A stretch of 64,000 nt of DNA from Nocardioides sp. dk884 (GTDB lineage: Bacteria > Actinomycetota > Actinomycetes > Propionibacteriales > Nocardioidaceae), in contig NZ_CP045649.1 in assembly GCF_009557055.1 (NCBI RefSeq), positions 434,001-498,000 of the forward strand, written 5' to 3'. The notes under the pieces are model-generated. The model was not told where the DNA came from and ran no database searches. It was given only the letters and a program-made list of their open reading frames with translations. The position numbers and the translations under genes are program-made. Position 1 is the first letter of the stretch; every line of letters starts with the position of its first letter. Below, piece after piece: positions 16,387 to 23,856 of the stretch.

Positions 16387-16413
16387 GCCGGGCGCCGATG
16401 AACGGCGCCCGGC
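16387..16413. terminator. Terminator hairpin
   Basis: Perfect 11-bp inverted repeat (16387-16397 with 16403-16413) with a 5-base ATGAA loop, between the convergent GNAT and ipdC. Confidence 0.8.
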
Positions 16414-16435
16414 GGCGGGGATGCTCAGATGAGGC

Positions 16436-17506
16436 TCAGACGAGGTTGCCGGCCAGCGAGCCGAGCCGCTCGACCGCCTGGGCGATGATCCGGTCGACCA
16501 GCTCCTCGCAGCTGGGCAGGTCGTCGATCATGCCGACGACCTGGCCGGAGGCCAGCATGCCGGCCTCGGTGTCGCCGTCCACGAGCCCGGCCTTGAGCAG
16601 CATCGGGGTGTTGGCGGCCATCGTCATCTGCACCCAGGAGCGGTCGCTGCTGCGCTTCATCCGCAGACCGTCACCCGCGAACTCGCGCCACCCGGCGCCG
16701 CTGAGCTTCTTGAACTCCAGCATCCGGCGGGCGGTGGGGACCGCGCGCTTGACCACGCTGGTCTCCTCGAGGCCCTCGATGAACGGCGTACGCAGCAGGC
16801 GGTGCGGCATCCCGTCGGCCTTGGTGGTGACGACGGTGCCGTCGAGTCCGAAGCCGAGGTACTGGCGACGGATCTCCTCCGGCACGGCGCTGTCGCTGGT
16901 GAGCAGGAAGCGCGTGCCCATGCCGATGCCGACCGCGCCGTAGGACAGGGCGGCGGCGAGGCCGCGGCCGTCGAAGAAGCCGCCGGCCGCGACGACCGGG
17001 ATGTCCACGGCGTCCAGGACGCTGGGCAGGAGCAGGGTGGTCGGGGTCGGACCGGTGTGGCCGCCGCCCTCGCCGCCCTGGATCATCACCGCGTCGGCGC
17101 CCCAGGCGGCCACCTTCTCGGCGTGGCGAGCGGCGCCGACCGAGGGCATCACGACGATGTCGTGCTCCTTGAGCTTGGCGATGAGCTCCTGCTTGGGCGC
17201 GAGGGCGAAGGAGGCGACCTTCACGCCGTGGCGGATGAGCAGCTCGACGCGCTTGCCGGCGTCGCCGGCGTCGGCGCGCAGGTTGACGCCGAACGGCTTG
17301 TCGGTGCGCTCCTTGACCTCGACGATCGCCTTCTCGAGCTCCTCGTAGGTCATCGTGGCCGAGGCCAGGATGCCCAGGGCGCCGGCGTTGGCGGTCGCGG
17401 AGACCAGGCGCGGGCCGGCGACCCAGCCCATGCCGGTCTGCACGATGGGGTGATCGACCCCGGTGAGCTCGGTGAGCGGGGTGCGGATGCGCTGCGGCGT
17501 GGTCAT
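16436..17506 (-). CDS. ipdC: IpdC, flavin-dependent reductase of ring C/D degradation
   Basis: A 356-aa TIM-barrel flavoprotein of the nitronate-monooxygenase/2-nitropropane-dioxygenase family. Seen: HPIVQTGMGWVAGPRLV near the N-terminus, GVNLRADA, MIQGGEGGGHTG near residue 142 and the FMN-phosphate motif IPVVAAGGFFDGRG near 170, then YGAVGIGMGTRFLLT. In M. tuberculosis and Rhodococcus IpdC is an acyl-CoA reductase acting on 5-OH HIC-CoA derivatives with IpdF and EchA20. The next upstream gene on this strand is echA20 (50-bp gap), so both probably share the promoter at 18.3 kb. Confidence 0.9.
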   Translation of the reverse strand: MTTPQRIRTPLTELTGVDHPIVQTGMGWVAGPRLVSATANAGALGILASATMTYEELEKAIVEVKERTDKPFGVNLRADAGDAGKRVELLIRHGVKVASFALAPKQELIAKLKEHDIVVMPSVGAARHAEKVAAWGADAVMIQGGEGGGHTGPTPTTLLLPSVLDAVDIPVVAAGGFFDGRGLAAALSYGAVGIGMGTRFLLTSDSAVPEEIRRQYLGFGLDGTVVTTKADGMPHRLLRTPFIEGLEETSVVKRAVPTARRMLEFKKLSGAGWREFAGDGLRMKRSSDRSWVQMTMAANTPMLLKAGLVDGDTEAGMLASGQVVGMIDDLPSCEELVDRIIAQAVERLGSLAGNLV

Positions 17507-17556
17507 GGCGGGGAGACCTTCCGGGTCGTGAGGGTGGAGGAGGCGGTGGCGCTGCG

Positions 17557-18309
17557 TCAGCGCCGGGCGGCCTTGTCGGTGCCGGCGAAGTCGTCGCGGA
17601 GCTCGTCGGCGACGCCGGCGAGGTTGAGCTCGAAGGTGAAGCCCTGCTCGAAACGGTAGGACTTGTTGACGTCGATCGGGTCGATGCCGTTGAGGGCCTC
17701 CTTCGCGGCCCGGATCACGCGGGTGTCCTTCGCAGCGATCTCGCGGGCCACGGCGAGGGCGGCGTCGTCGAGCTGCTCGCGGGGCACGACCTGGAGCACG
17801 GAGCCGTGCTGGACCAGCTCGGCGGCCTTGATCGTGCGGGCGGTGAAGTAGAGCGAGCGCATCAGGTGCTGGGGGACCAGGCGGGCCATGTGGGTCGCGG
17901 CGCCGAGGGCGCCCTGGTTGACCTCGGGCACGCCGAAGTAGGCGTCCTCGCTGGCCACGACGATGTCGGAGTTGCCGACCAGGCCCACGCCGCCGCCGAC
18001 GCAGAAGCCGTTGACCGCCGCGATGACCGGCACCGGGCACTCATAGATCGCCTTGAACGCCGCGTAGCAGCCGCGGTTCGCGCCGAGGATCGCCTCGAAG
18101 CCCTCGGTGTGCTGCATCTCCTTGATGTCCACGCCCGCGTTGAAGCCACGGCCCTCGGCGCGCAGCACCACCACGTGGTGGTCCACCGCCGCCGCGGTCA
18201 CGGCACTCGCGACGTCGAACCAGCCCGCGACGGGCAGCGCGTTCACGGGCGGGTAGTTCATGGTGACGACGGCGATGTTCGCGTCGACGGTCGACGTGGT
18301 GACTGTCAT
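17557..18309 (-). CDS. echA20: EchA20, ring D-hydrolysing crotonase
   Basis: A 250-aa crotonase-superfamily enzyme reported to hydrolyse the five-membered steroid ring by a retro-Claisen step. It has YPPVNALPV near the N-terminus, AEGRGFNAGVDIKEMQ with the oxyanion hole near residue 57, NGFCVGGGVGLVGNSDIVVAS near 100, and PEVNQGALGAATHMARLVPQ. The C-terminal EQGFTFELNLAGVADE pattern is diagnostic of this subgroup. Start is the ATG at 18309. Two degenerate KstR2-like boxes lie just upstream. Confidence 0.9.
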   Translation of the reverse strand: MTVTTSTVDANIAVVTMNYPPVNALPVAGWFDVASAVTAAAVDHHVVVLRAEGRGFNAGVDIKEMQHTEGFEAILGANRGCYAAFKAIYECPVPVIAAVNGFCVGGGVGLVGNSDIVVASEDAYFGVPEVNQGALGAATHMARLVPQHLMRSLYFTARTIKAAELVQHGSVLQVVPREQLDDAALAVAREIAAKDTRVIRAAKEALNGIDPIDVNKSYRFEQGFTFELNLAGVADELRDDFAGTDKAARR

Positions 18310-18325
18310 GGTCGGTTCCTAACCT

Positions 18326-18358
18326 AGCGATTGCTTGGTACCCTAGCACCCGCTTGGT
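18326..18358. promoter_or_regulatory. Two degenerate KstR2-like boxes in the echA20/SDR divergent promoter
   Basis: AGCGATTGCTTGGT (18326-18339) and AGCACCCGCTTGGT (18345-18358) each keep the right half CTTGGT but have two mismatches in the left CAAG half. Their centres are 19 bp apart. The position between two genes of the pathway makes weak KstR2 binding plausible. Confidence 0.45.
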
Positions 18359-18411
18359 TCGGCTGGAATGGTCGAGATCGAACTATCCATGAGCAGGGAG
18401 TGACGGAAACG

Positions 18412-19317
18412 ATGGCTGGGATTCTTCAAGGGCGGGTCGCGATCGTGACCGGAGCGGGCCGCGGGCTCGGACGTGAGCACGCGCTGGAGCTCGCGCGCCA
18501 GGGTGCGGCAGTCGTGGTCAACGACTACGGCGTCTCCCTGGCCGGCGAGGGGACCGGCGAGACCCCCGCCGAGTCCGTGGTGGCCGAGATCGTGGCCGCC
18601 GGCGGTCAGGCCGTGGCGAACCCCGCCGACGTGGCCGACTTCCAGCAGGCCGCCGACATGGTGCAGCAGGCGATCGACACGTTCGGCGGCCTCGACATCC
18701 TGGTGAACAACGCCGGATTCGTGCGCGACCGGATGCTCGTCAACACCTCCGAGGAGGAGTGGGACGCCGTCATCCGCGTGCACCTCAAGGGCCACTTCGC
18801 GCCGCTGCGTCACGCCGGCGCGTACTGGCGTGCGGAGGGCAAGGCCGGCCGCACCCGCGCCGCCCGCGTCATCAACACCTCCTCCGGCGCCGGCCTGCAG
18901 GGCAGCATCGGGCAGACGACGTACTCGGCCGCGAAGGCCGGCATCGCCGCGATGACGCTCGTCGGCGCCGCCGAGATGGGCCGCTACGGCGTCACCGTCA
19001 ACGCGATCGCGCCGTCCGCGCGCACCCGCATGACCGAGGGCCCCTTCGCCGACAAGATGGCGGCGCCCGAGGACGGCTTCGACCTCATGCACCCCGGCAA
19101 CGTCTCGCCGGTCGTCGCCTGGCTGGCCAGCGAGGACGCCGCGGACGTCACGGGTCGCGTCATCGAGGTCGAGGGCGGCCGGATCTGCGTCGAGGAGGGC
19201 TGGCGCCACGGCCCGGCGACCGACGTCGGCAAGCGCTGGGAGGCCGGCGCCGTCGGTGCCGAGCTGCGTTCGCTGCTCGGCCAGGCGCAGACCCCCGAGC
19301 CGGTGTACGGCGCATGA
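18412..19317 (+). CDS. SDR-family dehydrogenase (Rv3548c-like)
   Basis: A 301-aa short-chain dehydrogenase with [17 protein letters not shown] (cofactor site) at the N-terminus, VNDYGVSL, NNAGFVRDRM near residue 100, and the YSAAK motif near 169. This is the MFE-2/17-beta-HSD4-like subgroup of 3-hydroxyacyl-CoA dehydrogenases. It resembles M. tuberculosis Rv3548c, a KstR2-regulon gene of unassigned step. The start is the ATG at 18412; GGGAG lies rather far upstream (11 bases). First gene of a four-gene operon with overlapping ends. Confidence 0.83.
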   Translation: MAGILQGRVAIVTGAGRGLGREHALELARQGAAVVVNDYGVSLAGEGTGETPAESVVAEIVAAGGQAVANPADVADFQQAADMVQQAIDTFGGLDILVNNAGFVRDRMLVNTSEEEWDAVIRVHLKGHFAPLRHAGAYWRAEGKAGRTRAARVINTSSGAGLQGSIGQTTYSAAKAGIAAMTLVGAAEMGRYGVTVNAIAPSARTRMTEGPFADKMAAPEDGFDLMHPGNVSPVVAWLASEDAADVTGRVIEVEGGRICVEEGWRHGPATDVGKRWEAGAVGAELRSLLGQAQTPEPVYGA

Positions 19318-20102
19318 GCCACGCGGGGGAGTGGGCGGGTCGCCAGCTCGGTGAGCGCACCGTCGCCTGGAGCGACCGGGACCCGATCCTGTTCGCGCTG
19401 GCCATCGGCGCCCGGCCCGAGCAGCTCGACCTGGTCTTCGAGGACCGGCTGCGGGTGCTGCCGTCGTTCGCCCTCACGCTCGCCCAGTGGGCCCCTGACG
19501 TGCTCGGCTCGGGCGGCGCCTTCGACGTCGGGACCGCCGTGCACGGCTCGCAGCGCCTCGAGGTGCTCGCGCCGATGCCGGCGAGCGGTGAGCTGACGAT
19601 GTCGGCGCGCGTCGACGACGTGTGGGACAAGGGCGGCGCCGCGGTCTTCGACGTGACGGTGGAGAGCGACTACTTCCGCGCCACCTGGTCGATCTTCGCC
19701 CCCGGCTGTGGCGGCTTCGGCGGCGAGCGCGGCCCGGGCCGTCCGCCGGCACGCACCGAGGAGCCGGCATGGACCCGGGAGCTGCCGGTGGCCGACAACG
19801 CGGCGGCGCTCTACCGCCTGCTCGGCGATCGCCACCACATCCACATCGACCCGGAGGCGGCGGCCGGGATCGGCCAGCCCCGGCCGATCCTGCACGGCCT
19901 GGCCACGCTGGCTGCGGCCACGCTGGCGGCGGCCGACGCGGCCGGTGCCCACCCGGCCGACCTGACCCGGCTCGAGGGCCGCTTCGCGGGCCCGGTGTTC
20001 CCCGGGGAGACCCTCGCGGTCCGCGGCTGGGCCGACGGCGGCTTCGAGGTCGCCTCCGAGCGCGGCACCGCGATCGACGGCGGCGTCGCGGTCTTCGGCT
20101 GA
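19314..20102 (+). CDS. MaoC-type double hot-dog enoyl-CoA hydratase
   Basis: A 262-aa hydratase 2 (MaoC/HSD4) family protein. The first half is a degenerate hot-dog module (VLPSFALTLAQWAPD...GTAVHGSQRLEVLAP). The second half carries the catalytic hydratase motif as LLGDRHHIHIDPEAAAGIG followed by PILHGL near residue 200, placing the Asp and His of the active site. It would hydrate a 2-enoyl-CoA for the SDR encoded just upstream, with which it overlaps by ATGA. That pairing mimics an MFE-2 enzyme split in two. Substrate unknown; a steroid-ring or side-chain CoA ester is inferred from context. Confidence 0.85.
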   Translation: MSHAGEWAGRQLGERTVAWSDRDPILFALAIGARPEQLDLVFEDRLRVLPSFALTLAQWAPDVLGSGGAFDVGTAVHGSQRLEVLAPMPASGELTMSARVDDVWDKGGAAVFDVTVESDYFRATWSIFAPGCGGFGGERGPGRPPARTEEPAWTRELPVADNAAALYRLLGDRHHIHIDPEAAAGIGQPRPILHGLATLAAATLAAADAAGAHPADLTRLEGRFAGPVFPGETLAVRGWADGGFEVASERGTAIDGGVAVFG

Positions 20103-20158
20103 CGCCCGCGAGCACGACCTGTGCCGGTCCGGCGCGGGAGACAGCGAGGAGGAGTGAG

Positions 20159-21088
20159 ATGAAGACACTGGTGATCGGTGGTGCCGGGATGATCGGCGGC
20201 CACGTGGCGACGCTGCTGGCCGACCGTGGCCACCAGGTGAGCGTCGCCGGCCGTTCGGCGCCCGAGCCCGGCTCGCTGGTGGAGTCCTTCGACTTCCTCC
20301 CTGGCGACTACGCCGACGGGGGCTTCTCCGAGGCTGAGCTCGAGGGCTTCGACGCCCTGGTCTTCTGCGCCGGACAGGACATCCGGCACGCGGGTGCTGA
20401 CGGTGGCGACGAGGAGTTCTGGGCGCGCTACCAGAGCGACGGCGTGCCGCGGCTGATGCAGCGCGCGAAGCGGGCCGGCGTACGCCGCGCGGTGCAGGTC
20501 GGCAGCTACTACCACATGGTCCGCCCGGACCTGGTGGAGTCGAACCCCTACGTGCGGGCCCGCCAGCTGGCCGACGACCGCTCCCGCGAGCTCGCCGACG
20601 CGGACTTCCACGTCTCGACGCTCAACCCGCCGTCGATCGTCGGGATGATCCCCGGGGTCGCGGTGCGGCGCTTCGCCAAGCAGCTGGCCTGGGGCCGGGG
20701 CGAGCTGACCGCGAAGGTCCCCGACCACGCACCGGCGGGCGGCACCAACTACATGTCGGTGCGCTCGCTGGCGCAGGCCGTCGACGGGGCGCTGGAGCGC
20801 GCCGAGCTGGGGGCGGCGTACCTCATCGGCGACGTGAACCTGAGCTACCGCGACTACTTCCAGATCATCTTCGACCTCAGCGGGGGCGGCCGGGTGCTCG
20901 AGGAGCGCGACGAGCCGCACCCGTTCCTGCCGGACTCGATGATCGTGCCGGGCCGCGGCGCGGTGATCGCCTACGAGCCGGACCCGCAGGTCGTGGACCT
21001 GCTGGGCTACCGGCGCGACGACGTGCGCCCGATGCTCGCCGAGATGGCCGCGGCCGTGGAGTCGGGCGCGGGGAACGCCGGACGATGA
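20159..21088 (+). CDS. NAD-dependent epimerase/dehydratase-family protein
   Basis: A 309-aa extended-SDR/NmrA-like Rossmann protein. The cofactor loop is GGAGMIGGHVATLLA at residues 7-21, and the chain continues with FCAGQDIRH and VQVGSYYHM. The classical YxxxK is replaced by a YVRARQ context, so epimerase chemistry is not assured. The ATG follows AGGAGG at 5-6 bases. It is co-transcribed with an SDR/MaoC pair upstream and overlaps another SDR downstream. I know of no assigned role for such a protein in steroid ring degradation. Confidence 0.8.
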   Translation: MKTLVIGGAGMIGGHVATLLADRGHQVSVAGRSAPEPGSLVESFDFLPGDYADGGFSEAELEGFDALVFCAGQDIRHAGADGGDEEFWARYQSDGVPRLMQRAKRAGVRRAVQVGSYYHMVRPDLVESNPYVRARQLADDRSRELADADFHVSTLNPPSIVGMIPGVAVRRFAKQLAWGRGELTAKVPDHAPAGGTNYMSVRSLAQAVDGALERAELGAAYLIGDVNLSYRDYFQIIFDLSGGGRVLEERDEPHPFLPDSMIVPGRGAVIAYEPDPQVVDLLGYRRDDVRPMLAEMAAAVESGAGNAGR

Positions 21089-21921
21089 GCGAGGCCGCGG
21101 CGCCCCGGCGTACCGCCCTGGTGACGGGGGCCAGTCGCGGCATCGGCAAGCAGGTGGCGCTCGCGCTGGCTCGCGCCGGCTTCGACGTGGCCTTCACCGC
21201 GCGGACCGTGCGCGAGGGCGAGGGCGTCGTGCCGCCGCGCACCCAGCGCGAGGGCGAGCGGGCGATCGCGGTGCCCGGCAGCCTGGACAGCACCGCCGCG
21301 GCGGTGACGGCGCTCGGGGTGCGGGCACTGCCGGTGCCGATGGACCTCACCGACCTGGCCAGCGTGCGGGCCGCGGCGCGCACCGTGCTGGACGCCTGGG
21401 GCCGCATCGACGTGCTGGTCAACAACGCGATCCTGCACGTGCCCCACGCGCGGCTGCTCGAGCTCGATCTCGACGCGCTCACGCGCAGCCTCACCGCCAA
21501 CCACGTGCACCAGCTCGCCCTGGTGCAGGAGGTGGTGCCGGCGATGGTGGCCCAGGGCGGCGGTACGGTCGTGGACCTGTGGTCCGGCTCGGTCCGCAAC
21601 GACCCGCCCGCGCCGCCCGGCGAGGGCGGCTGGGGTCTGGCCTACTCCTCCGCCAAGGCCGCCTTCGGGCGGATCGCCGGCGCGATCAACGCGGAGTACC
21701 GCGAGGCCGGGGTGCGCGCGTTCAACGTCGACCCGGGGTTCGTGGTGACCGAGGCGGCCGCGGCCCGCGGCGGCACCGACCAGATCGCCGCCCACGGGGT
21801 GGCGATGGTCGCCGAGGACGCCGCCGGTCGGGTGATCGCCTGGCTGGCCACCAGCCCGGAGTCGGACGCGCACCTCGGCACCGTGGTGCGCGCCGCGCGG
21901 CTGGTCGAGCGGCTCGGCTGA
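21085..21921 (+). CDS. SDR-family oxidoreductase
   Basis: A 278-aa classical SDR: LVTGASRGIGKQVALALA near residue 12, NNAILHVPHARL near 114, a Ser in DLWSGSV, and YSSAK near 189. A 30-residue insert (EGEGVVPPRTQREGERAIAV) follows the cofactor loop. Start overlaps the epimerase-like gene stop (ATGA). Last gene of the operon, ending 13 bp from the convergent TetR gene with no obvious hairpin. Probably an acyl-CoA or hydroxysteroid-derived substrate dehydrogenase, by context only. Confidence 0.82.
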   Translation: MSEAAAPRRTALVTGASRGIGKQVALALARAGFDVAFTARTVREGEGVVPPRTQREGERAIAVPGSLDSTAAAVTALGVRALPVPMDLTDLASVRAAARTVLDAWGRIDVLVNNAILHVPHARLLELDLDALTRSLTANHVHQLALVQEVVPAMVAQGGGTVVDLWSGSVRNDPPAPPGEGGWGLAYSSAKAAFGRIAGAINAEYREAGVRAFNVDPGFVVTEAAAARGGTDQIAAHGVAMVAEDAAGRVIAWLATSPESDAHLGTVVRAARLVERLG

Positions 21922-21934
21922 GGCGCCGGGAAGC

Positions 21935-22540
21935 TCAGGGCAGCAGGCGGCGGGTGGCGTCCTCGAGCACGTCGCCCGCCTCGCCGGCGTCGCGCCCGGC
22001 CGCGACGCTCGTCATCGCGCCGAGGAAGAGCATCGAGAGGATCCGCGAGGCGGACTCGATGGCCTCCTCGTCGTGCCCGGCGGTGTCGCCGGCGCGCAGG
22101 GTGGCGCCGATCCAGGCGGCCTTCTCGGGCCCGAACCCGGCCTGGCCCTCGATCGCGAGCAGGGTCGGGGCGCTGGCCAGGTAGGCGCGGTAGAGGGCCT
22201 GGTAGAGCAGCGGCTTGGCGGCCGCCTCGCGCAGGATCCGGCGGAACACCAGCGTGAGCCGGTCGGCGGGGCTGCGCCCGGCGGGGGTCCGCTCGCGCAC
22301 GTCGGCGGTGGAGCGGGCGCCGAGGGCGAGCAGCGCCTCGGTCAGCAGCTCGTCCTTGGAGCTCACGTGCTGGTACGCCGTCGGCACGGACACCCCGGCG
22401 TGCGCGGCGACCGCGCGGATGCCGACCGCGTCGTACCCGCCCTCGGTGGCCAGGTCGATCGCGGCCTCGATCAGCCGCTCACGGGTCGCGGCGCGCGCGG
22501 GGGAGAGCACCCGGCGTACGACCTGTCCCCGCTGCTCCAT
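21935..22540 (-). CDS. TetR-family repressor, KstR-like DNA-binding domain
   Basis: A 201-aa TetR regulator. The HTH region (residues 15-62: ATRERLIEAAIDLATEGGYD...GVSVPTAYQHVSSKDEL) resembles the KstR group rather than KstR2. The C-terminal domain has conserved LLYQALYRAYL. No Shine-Dalgarno sequence precedes the ATG; instead TAGACT (22548-22553 on this strand) lies 7 bases away, giving a leaderless transcript. Divergent from an acyl-CoA dehydrogenase pair, with a palindrome overlapping its own promoter, so it very probably represses itself and that pair. The ligand is probably an acyl-CoA (inference). Confidence 0.85.
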   Translation of the reverse strand: MEQRGQVVRRVLSPARAATRERLIEAAIDLATEGGYDAVGIRAVAAHAGVSVPTAYQHVSSKDELLTEALLALGARSTADVRERTPAGRSPADRLTLVFRRILREAAAKPLLYQALYRAYLASAPTLLAIEGQAGFGPEKAAWIGATLRAGDTAGHDEEAIESASRILSMLFLGAMTSVAAGRDAGEAGDVLEDATRRLLP

Positions 22541-22564
22541 GGGCGGGAGTCTAGGGGGCGGTTG

Positions 22565-22610
22565 AGACGCGTGTCATCCTGCTGAGTAGATGAATGGTTG
22601 ACACGTGTCT
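22565..22610. promoter_or_regulatory. Two copies of a 12-bp operator for the adjacent TetR protein
   Basis: TGACACGCGTCT on the minus strand (22565-22576) and TGACACGTGTCT on the plus strand (22599-22610) differ at one base and face each other, centres 34 bp apart. The first lies 12 bp upstream of the TetR -10 element; the second lies in the promoter of the fadE29-like gene. Confidence 0.65.
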
Positions 22611-22663
22611 ATCGCGGCGTCAGTATCGGGAGACCGAGCCGTTCCCACCCCAGGAGGAGTCCC

Positions 22664-23830
22664 ATGGACCTGCGCGAGACCCCGGCGCAGACCGAGCTGC
22701 GCCGCGAGCTGCGGGAGTACTTCGCCCAGCTGCTCCCCGCCGACGAGCGCCGCGAGGTCGGCGAGGCCGGTGCCGGCGGCCCGCGCTTCCGTGAGGTGGT
22801 CCGGATGCTCGGCCGCGACGGCTGGCTGGGCGTCGGCTGGCCCACCGAGTACGGCGGGCGCGGCCTGGGCGCCGAGGAGCAGTTCATCTTCTACGACGAG
22901 GTGCAGCGCGCCGGCGTGCCGTTCCCCCTGGTCACGATCAACACCGTCGGGCCGACGCTGATGGCGTTCGGCACCGAGGAGCAGAAGGCGAAGTACCTGC
23001 CCGGGATGCTCACCGGCGACATCGTCTTCGCGATCGGCTACACCGAGCCCGAGGCCGGCACCGACCTGGCCTCGGTGCGCACCCGCGCGGTGCGCGACGA
23101 GGCGAGCGGCGAGTGGGTCGTCGACGGGCAGAAGATCTTCACCACCGGCGGCAACACCGCCGACTACGTGTGGCTGGCCTGCCGCACCGACCCCGAGGCG
23201 CCCAAGCACCGGGGCATCTCGATCCTCATCACGCCGTGCGACGACCCGGGCTACACCTGGAGCCCGATCCGCGCGGTCGGCGGGATGAGCGTCACCGCGA
23301 CGTACTACTCCGGCATCCGGGTCTCCGACGCCGAGGTGGTGGGCGAGGTCAACGGCGGCTGGCGGCTGATCACCGCGCAGCTCAACCACGAGCGTGTGGC
23401 CCTGGCGGCACTCGGCGGCCGGATGATCCAGCTCTGGGAGGACGTCTGGGACTGGGCGCAGCACAACGGCGTGAGCGAGGTGCCGTGGGTGCGCGCGGAG
23501 ATGGCGCGCACCTGGGCCCGGCTCGAGGCGATGCGCCTGATGAACTGGCGGATGACCGCCGCGGTCGAGGACGGCACCCTCAGCGGCGCCACCGCCGGCG
23601 CGGCCAAGGCCTACGGCACCGAGACCCACATCGACGTCCAGCGCACCCTGACCCAGGTGCTCGGCGCCGCCGGCCGGGTGCGCCCCGGGCAGCCCGCCGC
23701 GGTGCTCTCGGGCCAGGTCGAGCAGCTCTCGCGCCAGGGCATCGTGAACACCTTCGGCGGCGGCGTCAACGAGGTGCTGCGCGACATGATCGCGACGCAG
23801 GGCCTCGGCATGCCCCGCGCGAAGCGCTGA
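22664..23830 (+). CDS. FadE29/ChsE2-like acyl-CoA dehydrogenase subunit
   Basis: A 388-aa acyl-CoA dehydrogenase. Segments LGVGWPTEYGGRGLG, FAIGYTEPEAGTDLAS (flavin contact), DGQKIFTTGGNTADYVWLACRTDP and the C-terminal NTFGGGVNEVLRDMIA match mycobacterial FadE29 (ChsE2). In M. tuberculosis FadE28-FadE29 form an alpha2beta2 enzyme that desaturates the three-carbon steroid side-chain CoA ester. GGAGGAG lies 4 bases before the ATG. The partner-like gene follows 26 bp downstream. Here the usual companions chsH1-chsH2-ltp2 are absent, so the substrate may differ. Confidence 0.82.
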   Translation: MDLRETPAQTELRRELREYFAQLLPADERREVGEAGAGGPRFREVVRMLGRDGWLGVGWPTEYGGRGLGAEEQFIFYDEVQRAGVPFPLVTINTVGPTLMAFGTEEQKAKYLPGMLTGDIVFAIGYTEPEAGTDLASVRTRAVRDEASGEWVVDGQKIFTTGGNTADYVWLACRTDPEAPKHRGISILITPCDDPGYTWSPIRAVGGMSVTATYYSGIRVSDAEVVGEVNGGWRLITAQLNHERVALAALGGRMIQLWEDVWDWAQHNGVSEVPWVRAEMARTWARLEAMRLMNWRMTAAVEDGTLSGATAGAAKAYGTETHIDVQRTLTQVLGAAGRVRPGQPAAVLSGQVEQLSRQGIVNTFGGGVNEVLRDMIATQGLGMPRAKR

Positions 23831-23856
23831 GACCCGGACCAGGACAGGAGACAGAC

